Of a stretch of DNA of 64,000 nt, positions 36,804 to 43,875 are shown in pieces. This DNA is from Fusicatenibacter sp. (GTDB lineage: Bacteria; Bacillota; Clostridia; Lachnospirales; Lachnospiraceae). Position 1 is the stretch's first letter. Each line of letters starts with the position of its first letter. The notes beneath the pieces are model-generated. The model ran no database searches. It was not told where the DNA came from and saw nothing but the letters and a program-made list of their open reading frames with translations. The position numbers and the translations under genes were made by a program. The stretch is taken from contig JALEOU010000044.1 in the NCBI GenBank assembly GCA_022766945.1, positions 1 to 64,000 of the forward strand, given 5' to 3'.

Positions 36804-37931
36804 TTATTTCCTCCTCTTCCGGTTTCCCTTCTCACCCAGTACAGCGAAAAGGAAAACAGCACCAACTGCTGTGAGCAGCCACAGAACTACATTCTGTCCG
36901 TCTCCCGTCACAGGTCCAAAGACTTTCGATGGAAGTTCTTCAAATCTGGCAGAGAAAATCCATTTTTCATCCGTCTGGGCCATGGCATATTCATTTTTCA
37001 TGTCCTCAGGTACCAAAAGAATAAATTTCATGCTCTTATCGCAACCGGGTTCAAAGACACCAAGGCTGATTTCCTGTTGTAATTCCGCTGATCTTAAGCT
37101 TCCCTGATATACCTGTTTTCCATCCAGTTCAATGATAAGCTGTATCTTCTGCGATAAATCTCCGGAATTTTCACCTGCTTTGGTCGAAAAAAAGAGTTCC
37201 GTCTCTGTTTTTGATGGATTCTGTATCCGAACGGTATCGCTGACCAGATCACCCGGCATCAACAGACCAAAATTTGCGAAAAAATCTTCCGGTAATGCCA
37301 CCAGTTCCGAGGCATCTTCTTTCAGTTCCACATTCAGATTCTGATAGTTCCTGTTGATCGTCACCGATTCTCCCGATTTATGAATACAAACCTCCGGTTC
37401 ATAGCTGCCCCACGGATCTGAGCTATCAAAATCCGGTGTGAAATTAGCAGACTGAATTGCCTCAGCCGTGATATTGAGTAAAAATCTTTTCTCAGCTTCT
37501 GTTTCCGTCCAGTCAGAAGGAATCTTTACCTCACGGAAAAGATCAATTGATTCTCCTTCTTCCAGCGGCTTCCTATAGTAATAATACTCTCCCTGTAAAA
37601 TCCAGATTGCAGTATTGATATCACATTCCACTTCAGAATGGGAGGTTATTTCACTTTGGTCAAGCGCAACCTTCACTCGCACATAACACGGCATTGCAAG
37701 ATTGGTGATCCTGGGTATTTTCGAAATCGTTTCTGACGGCAGCACAATTCTCTCCGATTCCCCATAGGTCGTACCAGCTCTTGTCAATTCTTCCAGAGAA
37801 ATATTCACATCTCCAATTGACAGATGGTTCTGTACTTCCACGCTGGTATTCCGGTATGCAAAAACTGCAATTGTTCCACTAAAAAGTAGGAAAACAAGCA
37901 ACATCAAACTTACGATTCCTTTATGTCTCAT
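36804..37931 (-). CDS. TasA/camelysin-like secreted protein with C-terminal membrane anchor
   Basis: A 375-residue protein with an N-terminal signal/membrane segment ending near FAYRNTSVEVQNHLSIGDVNISLEE. This is the layout of SipW-processed TasA/CalY proteins (short hydrophobic leader, then VxNxxxxGxVxIxL). The body holds two related beta-rich halves. The C-terminus has a GDGQNVVLWLLTAVGAVFLFAVLG membrane helix and basic tail GNRKRRK, without an LPXTG. It overlaps the upstream gene by 11 bases and ends one base before the Cna_B protein start, so the products are made together. Function is inferred to be extracellular fibre or surface assembly. Confidence 0.7.
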   Translation of the reverse strand: MRHKGIVSLMLLVFLLFSGTIAVFAYRNTSVEVQNHLSIGDVNISLEELTRAGTTYGESERIVLPSETISKIPRITNLAMPCYVRVKVALDQSEITSHSEVECDINTAIWILQGEYYYYRKPLEEGESIDLFREVKIPSDWTETEAEKRFLLNITAEAIQSANFTPDFDSSDPWGSYEPEVCIHKSGESVTINRNYQNLNVELKEDASELVALPEDFFANFGLLMPGDLVSDTVRIQNPSKTETELFFSTKAGENSGDLSQKIQLIIELDGKQVYQGSLRSAELQQEISLGVFEPGCDKSMKFILLVPEDMKNEYAMAQTDEKWIFSARFEELPSKVFGPVTGDGQNVVLWLLTAVGAVFLFAVLGEKGNRKRRK

Positions 37932-38496
37932 CAGGCATCACCTCACTTTTTTCTTTTCCCTCATAAAAATTCCAGGCTGCCTGATAATTTTCAAAAGGAA
38001 TTCCCTCGTGTTCTGCCTGCACCGACTCTTCATAGCAGATCACTTTCCGCGTGTCCTGCGAGCTGTTTTTCATCCCTTCACCGTCATAATGAATACCGGA
38101 AAACAAAGGCGTTGTTGCTTCCCCGGACGACAGCGGAGTTAGATAATAGAAAAATCCATCCTGACCATCCACCCAGTGCTCCAGATCCACATCTGTGAGT
38201 GTAAATCCCTCTCCTGCGTCACTGCCCTCAAACACAACTGCCATTCGGACATAACAAATTACCCCGGTCTGGTTCCTTACAGAAGCAGATTTTAAGATAT
38301 CAGATGGTTTTTCCGGATCCAACGGATCAGGAGTTGGAAATTCTTCTTCGATCTCTGTTGTAATGCAGCCCACAGTAAAACGGTTCTGCAGTTTCTCGGA
38401 ATCCGTGAAAAAAGCACCTGTCATATTCACAGTGAACAAAGCTGACATGAGCATCAGTCCGGCTGCTGCAATCAAGGCTTTTCCTGCCTTTTTCAA
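37921..38496 (-). CDS. TasA-like SipW-dependent secreted protein
   Basis: A 191-residue protein beginning with a hydrophobic leader (MKKAGKALIAAAGLMLMSAL) and the motif MTGAFFTDSEKLQNRFTVGCITTEIEE. That motif corresponds to the TasA/camelysin (M73-like) mature start, AFFTDxxxxxNxFTVGxxxxxxxE. The remainder is beta-rich, with a ... YYLTPLSSGEATTPLFSGIHYDG segment also found in its upstream neighbour (SPGESTKPLFTSVRF), so the two are paralogues. It is the middle member of the operon. Confidence 0.75.
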   Translation of the reverse strand: MKKAGKALIAAAGLMLMSALFTVNMTGAFFTDSEKLQNRFTVGCITTEIEEEFPTPDPLDPEKPSDILKSASVRNQTGVICYVRMAVVFEGSDAGEGFTLTDVDLEHWVDGQDGFFYYLTPLSSGEATTPLFSGIHYDGEGMKNSSQDTRKVICYEESVQAEHEGIPFENYQAAWNFYEGKEKSEVMPDET

Positions 38497-38510
38497 TCTC
38501 TGTACTCCTT

Positions 38511-39224
38511 TCAGTCAATTCCTGCAGTTACTGCTCCTTCTAATCCTTCGTTCTGCATGTAGTATTTTTCCCACGCTGAAATGGCCTGATCACGAACGCT
38601 TCCGGTTCCATCAGAAGTGTTCACTGTCTGAATTGCATAAGAACGTACCGGTATCTCCAACTGTACTTCATCCATCTGCCCTTCCACGATGTTCGCAAAT
38701 CGTACACTGGTAAAGAGCGGTTTTGTGGATTCTCCCGGACTTAATATGGAATCATAATTATACACATAAACCATATAATCTCCTGTCTTTTTCTGATACA
38801 TCAGATTCCAGCCATCCATCTGATCCTGGGCCGACAGCTGAACGCCCTCCAGAGAAAAAAGCTCCGTTTCTGCTGCAGCACCATTGTTCTCTCTTGTTCC
38901 ATCCTCTGCAGCAGTCACAACATTTGCCATGGGAATTGAGACATCCATATAAACAAATGCGTCATTTTTCCCCACGTTAGTCAGCAGAGGGTTTTTGGGA
39001 ATTTCCTGTCCGGGCACGATATCCGGTGTTTTTCCTTCTTCATCCGGTTGATAATCCGGTTCTGTCTCTTCTATATCCACTTTTCCAACCACAAATTTAT
39101 TCTGCACTTCCTCGTGATCAGTAAGATAAGCAAGTGTTCCTCCTGAAATTCCGATGGCACATGCCGCCACGAGTGCTGCTGCTATCACCAGGTTCTCTTT
39201 TTTGCTATTCCAAAATTTTCTCAT
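38511..39224 (-). CDS. TasA-like SipW-dependent secreted protein, first gene of the operon
   Basis: A 237-residue protein with signal AALVAACAIGISGGTLAYLTDHEEVQNKFVVGKVDIEETEPDY. The GTLAYLTDxxxxxNxFxVGxVxIExxEP pattern is the hallmark of SipW-type signal peptides and TasA-like proteins. A PxIxPGQEIPKNPLLTNVGKNDAFVYM stretch matches the typical TasA beta-sandwich (PGxxxxKxxxVxNxGxxxAYVR). TasA-like proteins form biofilm fibres in Bacillus; here that is inference. No SipW-type peptidase gene is in the window. Confidence 0.78.
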   Translation of the reverse strand: MRKFWNSKKENLVIAAALVAACAIGISGGTLAYLTDHEEVQNKFVVGKVDIEETEPDYQPDEEGKTPDIVPGQEIPKNPLLTNVGKNDAFVYMDVSIPMANVVTAAEDGTRENNGAAAETELFSLEGVQLSAQDQMDGWNLMYQKKTGDYMVYVYNYDSILSPGESTKPLFTSVRFANIVEGQMDEVQLEIPVRSYAIQTVNTSDGTGSVRDQAISAWEKYYMQNEGLEGAVTAGID

Positions 39225-39480
39225 AGTTATGTTCTCCTTTTGTACTCTTTCACTGTTTTATTCTAAATGCCTGTTCGTTCTCCCGTAAACAGGGTCAAAC
39301 AAATGATTCTTATGGGAAGCAAAAGAACACAAAAATAAGAGGATCTCTCTCATTCCTCCGTACCATCAGCATAAATATGACATTTCCACCAGTATGTCCT
39401 GCACGACATACTTTCAATCATCCTGGAAATCAGCCGGAGAATACCGGCTCATGGGAAATTACCCTTAGGGTAAAAATGAT
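39225..39480 (-). promoter_or_regulatory. long structured leader of the TasA-like operon
   Basis: No gene is seen in this 256-base stretch. On the minus strand it folds into several clear hairpins: GCCGG-N6-CCGGC (about 39433-39448), AGTATGTC/GACATACT (about 39391-39413) enclosed by a TTTCC/GGAAA pairing, and CCTGTT/AACAGG. A weak terminator-like GAGGA/TCCTC hairpin with TTATTTTTG lies near 39340. It matches no riboswitch class I recognise. Confidence 0.4.
39459..39473. promoter_or_regulatory. 15-bp palindrome upstream of the TasA-like operon
   Basis: TTACCCTTAGGGTAA is a perfect palindrome around a central base, the size of a dimeric repressor operator. It lies at the upstream edge of the leader, where a promoter could be. 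Confidence 0.4.
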
Positions 39481-39483
39481 TCT

Positions 39484-39518
39484 GTAAAAAGTAATTAAAG
39501 CCTACCACAGGCAGGCTC
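39484..39518 (-). terminator. second hairpin terminator after the cob operon
   Basis: AGCCT-GCC pairs with GG-TAGGCT and is followed by TTTAATTACTTTTT on the minus strand. Confidence 0.5.
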
Positions 39519-39583
39519 TAATTTCAAGATCCATTTTATAAATTTTTTCTAAATTCAAAACCAGATGCTGCTGTTTCCCTGGA

Positions 39584-39612
39584 AAAAACCGGTTTTCAAT
39601 AAACCGCTTTTT
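39584..39612 (-). terminator. terminator overlapping the amidohydrolase stop codon
   Basis: AAAAAGCGGTTT pairs with AAACCGGTTTTT with one mismatch. The stop codon is in the loop and the stem runs into TTTTTT on the minus strand. Confidence 0.6.
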
Positions 39613-40498
39613 GTTCCTGCAGCGGATAATCCCTTTGAAACAGGTTTCTGATTCGCTCTTCCCCTGCTTTCAGCTGCTCATCCAGATCCGGGCATTCTCC
39701 AAGAATACGGTGAAACTGTGTATACTCATCCACAATTCCTTGCCCGTGCAGCACACGATACGCTCCCGCATCACTGCCAAGCGCCATCAAAACTCCTTTT
39801 TCATATCCGCAATGCAGGCTTTCCTCCTGGGTCTCCATGATTTTGTAAAGGACTTCATCCTCATACCGTTTGCTGCCAATCAGATTTGTTACCGTTACTA
39901 CAGTGGGAACCCACACAGCTTTATGTTCAGCCATGCAGCTCAGACTCTCTTCGTTCTGATAATTGCCGTGTTCGATGGAATCCGCCCCTGCTTCCACAGC
40001 ATCTATTACCGCCTGGGGTCCGTTAACATGAACCATCACATGGAATCCCTCTTCATGGGCAATCTTCACCATAGAAAAGACTTCTTTCCGTTCCAAAGCC
40101 TTACCTGTCACTGTTCCGTGATCATTGAAATCAAGAATTCCAGAGGTCATAATCTTAACAAAATCTCCCCTGTTCTGTCTTACCCCACGTACCAGATCTG
40201 CATACTCTTTGATCGTCTCAAATTCCTTCCCGACAATCTGTCCATAGTGTCCTTTTTTGTGTATTGCATAAACCGGTGTACGGTACGTGATTCCATATTC
40301 ACCTGCAATACTTCTTGCCAGCACTCCTGCGCCATATCGGTCTCCGCCATCTCTTACAAAGGATACACCTTTTTCCTGATATTGCTTCAGATGCTGACGA
40401 ATCAGCTTTTCATCCGGACAATCACAATGCGCCTGCGCTGCTTTTTTATAATCAACGCCATCCATAAAAATGTGTGCATGACATTCTCCAAACATCAC
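39596..40498 (-). CDS. amidohydrolase-family protein in the cob operon
   Basis: A 300-residue metal-dependent hydrolase. Metal-ligand-type motifs are GECHAHIF near the N-terminus (HxH), a Lys/Met-rich VKIMTSG, MVHVNG, DSIEHGN and LGSDAGAY (terminal Asp). This is the pattern of the imidazolonepropionase/prolidase-like branch of the amidohydrolase superfamily. The start overlaps cobC by four bases, making it the last gene of cobT-cobU-cobS-cobU2-cobC. A reaction on a corrinoid side chain or lower-base precursor is possible by context only; it is not CbiZ, which has a different fold. Confidence 0.8.
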   Translation of the reverse strand: MMFGECHAHIFMDGVDYKKAAQAHCDCPDEKLIRQHLKQYQEKGVSFVRDGGDRYGAGVLARSIAGEYGITYRTPVYAIHKKGHYGQIVGKEFETIKEYADLVRGVRQNRGDFVKIMTSGILDFNDHGTVTGKALERKEVFSMVKIAHEEGFHVMVHVNGPQAVIDAVEAGADSIEHGNYQNEESLSCMAEHKAVWVPTVVTVTNLIGSKRYEDEVLYKIMETQEESLHCGYEKGVLMALGSDAGAYRVLHGQGIVDEYTQFHRILGECPDLDEQLKAGEERIRNLFQRDYPLQEQKAVY

Positions 40499-41094
40499 AA
40501 ACGCCTCATTTCCGATTCTACAACAGCTTCCCTGCGTCCCATCTTCCAGTTTTGTTCGGACAGACAGATATGATAACCGCGTCCGTTATCCACATGCCAG
40601 TCATAATATTCTCTCTTTGGCACTCCATAAGCTTCCATGATACTCATGATAGTTCCGCCGTGAACAATCAGTGCCACGTTTTTATAATGGCGGCGAATAC
40701 AGGTATCCACCACTTTATCAAAACCTCGGATGCACCGATTTTTAAATTCCTGCAGGCTTTCTCCGCCCGGAAATGCAAGCGTGGCCATCGAGTCCACCCA
40801 ATCCTGATACTTTTGGTTGTCCTGAAGTTCCTGATAATTTTTATTCTCAAATTCTCCGAAATTACATTCTGCAAGTTCCGGAATCTGTATTTTTTTCGCA
40901 TAAGGATACAACAACTCCGCCGTCTCAATGCAGCGCAGCATCGGACTTACAAAAAGCAGTTCCACCGTATCCGTCTCCATCTCTTTTAATTCACTGATTC
41001 CTTCTTCGCAAAGCGGCTCATCCGTCACACCAATATAACGTCCCTGCAGATTGCCATGTGTTTTTCCATGACGAATCATTGCCATTCTGATCAT
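40495..41094 (-). CDS. cobC: alpha-ribazole phosphatase (CobC-like histidine phosphatase)
   Basis: Removes phosphate from alpha-ribazole-5-phosphate or adenosylcobalamin phosphate at the end of B12 assembly. The 199 residues have the phosphohistidine motif MIRHGKTHGNLQGRYIG, ELLFVSPMLRCIETAELL, the acid NFGEFENKNY, and the second His in ALIVHGGTIMS. The start is set at 41094, two bases after the upstream stop, with GGTGG before it. Many phosphoglycerate-mutase-like proteins look similar; the operon supports CobC. Confidence 0.87.
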   Translation of the reverse strand: MIRMAMIRHGKTHGNLQGRYIGVTDEPLCEEGISELKEMETDTVELLFVSPMLRCIETAELLYPYAKKIQIPELAECNFGEFENKNYQELQDNQKYQDWVDSMATLAFPGGESLQEFKNRCIRGFDKVVDTCIRRHYKNVALIVHGGTIMSIMEAYGVPKREYYDWHVDNGRGYHICLSEQNWKMGRREAVVESEMRRL

Positions 41095-41096
41095 TA

Positions 41097-41483
41097 TTAC
41101 TTTCCACCTTTCAGAACCATTCCAATACCGCATACCACACGGTGAACCTCATCCGCTTTAGTAGCCAGAAGAGTACAGGTACGTCCTGTTGTCTCTCTCC
41201 ATCTTCTGTCAAACGCATCCACAGGCACGACACCATAGCCTTGTTCATTTGTCACAATACAGATCTCTGGATTTTTCAAAAGCAACTCCTCCGCCTTTTG
41301 GACCGGATTCTGTTCTTTCTTCATCCATCTGCGGATCACTTCCTGAAACTGAAAAACGCCTCTGCAGTTCTCCAGCTCCTTCTCAGTACAGACAGCACCG
41401 TCCACCCATCCATCCATAATCCGGAAAGTTTCTTTCGCATAGGCAACTTTTCCCTGGAAAGCTCCTCCGATGACTAAATTCAT
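41097..41483 (-). CDS. short, divergent CobU paralogue
   Basis: About 128 residues starting MNLVIGGAFQGKVAYA. The N-terminus aligns with the CobU P-loop opening but has GGAFQGKV, lacking the Ser/Thr that normally follows the Lys. The middle HRxxR region carrying the guanylylated His of CobU is absent. The end is typical CobU: IVTNEQGYGVVPVDAFDRRWRETTGR and ADEVHRVVCGIGMVLK. The start at 41483 forms an ATGA overlap with cobS; the longer ORF-track start would lie within cobS. A regular CobU is two genes upstream, so this copy may be a regulator, a subunit or a kinase with altered activity. Confidence 0.75.
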   Translation of the reverse strand: MNLVIGGAFQGKVAYAKETFRIMDGWVDGAVCTEKELENCRGVFQFQEVIRRWMKKEQNPVQKAEELLLKNPEICIVTNEQGYGVVPVDAFDRRWRETTGRTCTLLATKADEVHRVVCGIGMVLKGGK

Positions 41484-42256
41484 AACCAACACTCCATTCC
41501 CAGATGAGCCAATACCAGGACAATCAACTGCAGCAGCTCGCACAGAGACAGAAAGTATCCCGCCAGATCTCCGGTAATGCCTCCAAAATATTTTTTGCTT
41601 TTGTAATAATAAAATCCAAAGACCCCTAAGGAAGTCATAAGAGTAAGAATTCCATACCATCCGGAAAGAATTATCGCTGCTGAAGTTACAATAACAAGGG
41701 TAAGCACAAGCACTGCTGCTGTACGTTTTTTTTCAGCATTGTTTGAAAAAGCTGCCGCTGTCCCTTTTGGATTTGCATTCGGAAAGAAAAGCAAAGACAA
41801 TCCGCTCAAAGCTCTTGAGACCGCAAAACCCATAGAATAGGCAGGAAATATTTCCGAACACAATTCCGATGCTGCTCCTGCATAAAGTAAAAAATAAGAA
41901 CACCCCATAATCACAGCAAAAGCTCCTGCATGCGGGTCTTTCAGTATCTCGAGGCGACGTTCTTTCTCTCTCCAGGAGCTTAGGGCATCCATCGTATCCA
42001 GATAGCCATCCAGATGAATTCCACCCGTGATCAGCACAGGCAGAAATGTAAGAATCGCACAGAAAAAAACAGGCCCCGCGTTAAGAATGCCAAGTATCTT
42101 AAAAGCCGCTGCTTCAAGCACCCCAATGACCAGACCGATCCACGGAAAAAAGCATAACGCATATTTCATATTTTCTTTTGCCCAGTCTGCTTTCGGCATC
42201 GGTATTTTTGAATACATAGCAAAAGCCACTTTACAGTTATTCCACAATTTTTTCAT
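41480..42256 (-). CDS. cobS: adenosylcobinamide-GDP ribazoletransferase (cobalamin-5-phosphate synthase)
   Basis: Integral membrane enzyme that joins adenosylcobinamide-GDP to alpha-ribazole (phosphate). The 258 residues show FAMYSKIPMPKADW, FFPWIGLVIGVLE and the signature GGIHLDGYLDTMDAL with DPHAGAFAVIM, diagnostic for CobS. There are several hydrophobic helices. It overlaps cobU by 20 bases and the CobU paralogue by four. Confidence 0.95.
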   Translation of the reverse strand: MKKLWNNCKVAFAMYSKIPMPKADWAKENMKYALCFFPWIGLVIGVLEAAAFKILGILNAGPVFFCAILTFLPVLITGGIHLDGYLDTMDALSSWREKERRLEILKDPHAGAFAVIMGCSYFLLYAGAASELCSEIFPAYSMGFAVSRALSGLSLLFFPNANPKGTAAAFSNNAEKKRTAAVLVLTLVIVTSAAIILSGWYGILTLMTSLGVFGFYYYKSKKYFGGITGDLAGYFLSLCELLQLIVLVLAHLGMECWL

Positions 42257-42773
42257 TCGTTTTTATCTCCAGCGGGATACCATAAACGACTTCCGTCACA
42301 CGGTCTGCCCATGAGGCAATTCTGACATTAATGCTCCCCAGAATCTCCTGGTATTCCCTTGTCTCCTTGTCATAAGTATATCCGTCCGAAAAAATTTCAT
42401 TTGTCACAATCACCAGATTTTCCGAAAGGTCCATCAGTCTGGAAATCCCGCAAAGGATTGTTTCGGCCGCACGTTTTGGTCCCGCACCGGAAGGTTCAAA
42501 GATTTCATTTGCAGTCAGATTGGACATACACTCCAAAAGCACATTGGCTTTTGGAGGAATCTGTACCTTTTCCAGGTTTGTGTAACATTCCACGGTTTCA
42601 AAACTCTTTTTGCTCCGCATCGCCCGGTGCCGGTCAATCCTCGCAAAACTCTCCTGATCATAAGGATGCATCGTCGCAATATAAATTCTTCTCCCCTCAC
42701 CAAACCGCAGAATCTGTTCTTCTGCAAAAGAAGACTTTCCGCTTCCGCTCCCTCCTGTCACAAGATGCATCAT
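42237..42773 (-). CDS. cobU: adenosylcobinamide kinase / adenosylcobinamide-phosphate guanylyltransferase
   Basis: Phosphorylates adenosylcobinamide and transfers GMP to it. The 178 residues have an intact P-loop VTGGSGSGKSSFAEEQ and the guanylylation-site region RIDRHRAMRSKKSF. They also have the Walker-B-like NVLLECMSNLTANE and IVTNEIFSDGYTYDKETREY. It follows cobT by 24 bases and overlaps cobS. Confidence 0.93.
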   Translation of the reverse strand: MMHLVTGGSGSGKSSFAEEQILRFGEGRRIYIATMHPYDQESFARIDRHRAMRSKKSFETVECYTNLEKVQIPPKANVLLECMSNLTANEIFEPSGAGPKRAAETILCGISRLMDLSENLVIVTNEIFSDGYTYDKETREYQEILGSINVRIASWADRVTEVVYGIPLEIKTNEKIVE

Positions 42774-42797
42774 ACAACAACACTCACCCCGGCTTTC

Positions 42798-43847
42798 TTA
42801 AGTCAGCGGCACATAGGCGTCCATGTTGTTTCCCTCAAAGGTTGTCATTCCTTCGTAAACAGCATTTGCCATATCCAGAATCGGAAACAGCATGACCGCA
42901 CCTGTACCTTCACCAAGACACATGTCACAGTTCAGCGCAGGCTCTTTATGCAAAGCTTCCAGAAGCATGCGAACTGCGGGTTCCTTTGACACATGAGATG
43001 CTATGATATATCCTTCCGTCTCCGGCGCAATACGGACAGCCACAAGTGCTGCCACGCAGGAAATAAAACCATCCATCACTACGGGAACGTGGTGTGCTGC
43101 GCCTGCAAGAAAGGTTCCGGCCATACCCGCGATATCAAATCCGCCAACCTTAGAAAGGACATCAATCGCATCTGTAGAATCCGGCTGATTCACTTCAATC
43201 GCCTTTTCGATTGCTGCAATTTTCCTTATAAGGCCTTCACTGGAAAGTCCGGCTCCCCGTCCGGTTACCTCCGCAGCAGATTTTCCCAGAAGCACAGAGG
43301 CAATTGCACTGCTGGTAGTTGTATTGCCGATTCCCATCTCTCCGGTTGCAAGTATGGTGTATCCTTCTCGGATACGCTCCTCCGCCACAGCAATCCCGGT
43401 TTCCAGTGCCTGAATAGCTTCCTGCCTTGTCATCGCAGGTCCTTTTGTCATATTTTTTGTTCCGTAGGCAATCTTATAATTGGGCAGTATGGTCTCATCA
43501 GCAATGCCAATATCGATTGGAAAAATATCCGCTTTCGCTTCTTTGCACAGAATACTGGCAGTCGCTCTTGTCTGCAGAAAATTTTCCGACACTATCTTTG
43601 TAACATCCTTGCCGCTCTGTGTGACACCCTCTTCCACTACACCGTTATCTGCGCAGAAGACGAGGAGTGCCTTTTTCTCAAGATTAATCTTTTCTTTCCC
43701 GGTAATTCCTGCAATCTGAACCAGCACATCCTCCAGCTTTCCAAGACTGTGCAGTGGTTTTGCAATATTATCCCAATGCCTTTTTGCCAGAGCGATCGCA
43801 TTCTCATCCGGCTGTACGATCGCCTCTTTTGTCTCTTCCAATGTCAT
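42798..43847 (-). CDS. cobT: nicotinate-nucleotide--dimethylbenzimidazole phosphoribosyltransferase
   Basis: Activates the lower base as its alpha-ribotide. The 349 residues have KPLHSLGKLEDVLVQIAGI, VFCADNGVVEEGVTQSG, MGIGNTTTSSAIASVL, and the catalytic Glu in CDMCLGEGTGAVM. The lower base actually used cannot be read from the sequence; no dimethylbenzimidazole synthesis gene is in the window. It lies only 28 bases after the wall hydrolase, so it probably shares its transcript. Confidence 0.95.
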   Translation of the reverse strand: MTLEETKEAIVQPDENAIALAKRHWDNIAKPLHSLGKLEDVLVQIAGITGKEKINLEKKALLVFCADNGVVEEGVTQSGKDVTKIVSENFLQTRATASILCKEAKADIFPIDIGIADETILPNYKIAYGTKNMTKGPAMTRQEAIQALETGIAVAEERIREGYTILATGEMGIGNTTTSSAIASVLLGKSAAEVTGRGAGLSSEGLIRKIAAIEKAIEVNQPDSTDAIDVLSKVGGFDIAGMAGTFLAGAAHHVPVVMDGFISCVAALVAVRIAPETEGYIIASHVSKEPAVRMLLEALHKEPALNCDMCLGEGTGAVMLFPILDMANAVYEGMTTFEGNNMDAYVPLT

Positions 43848-43875
43848 TTGATTTTTCCGCCTTTCCCTGTTGACT

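Noticed and set aside
39241-39330. Possible c-di-GMP riboswitch near the TasA-like operon (CAGGGTCAAAC and GGGAAGCAAA on the plus strand)
   Set aside because: The fragments resemble parts of the GEMM-I motif but lie on the wrong strand for the operon and lack the remaining conserved elements.
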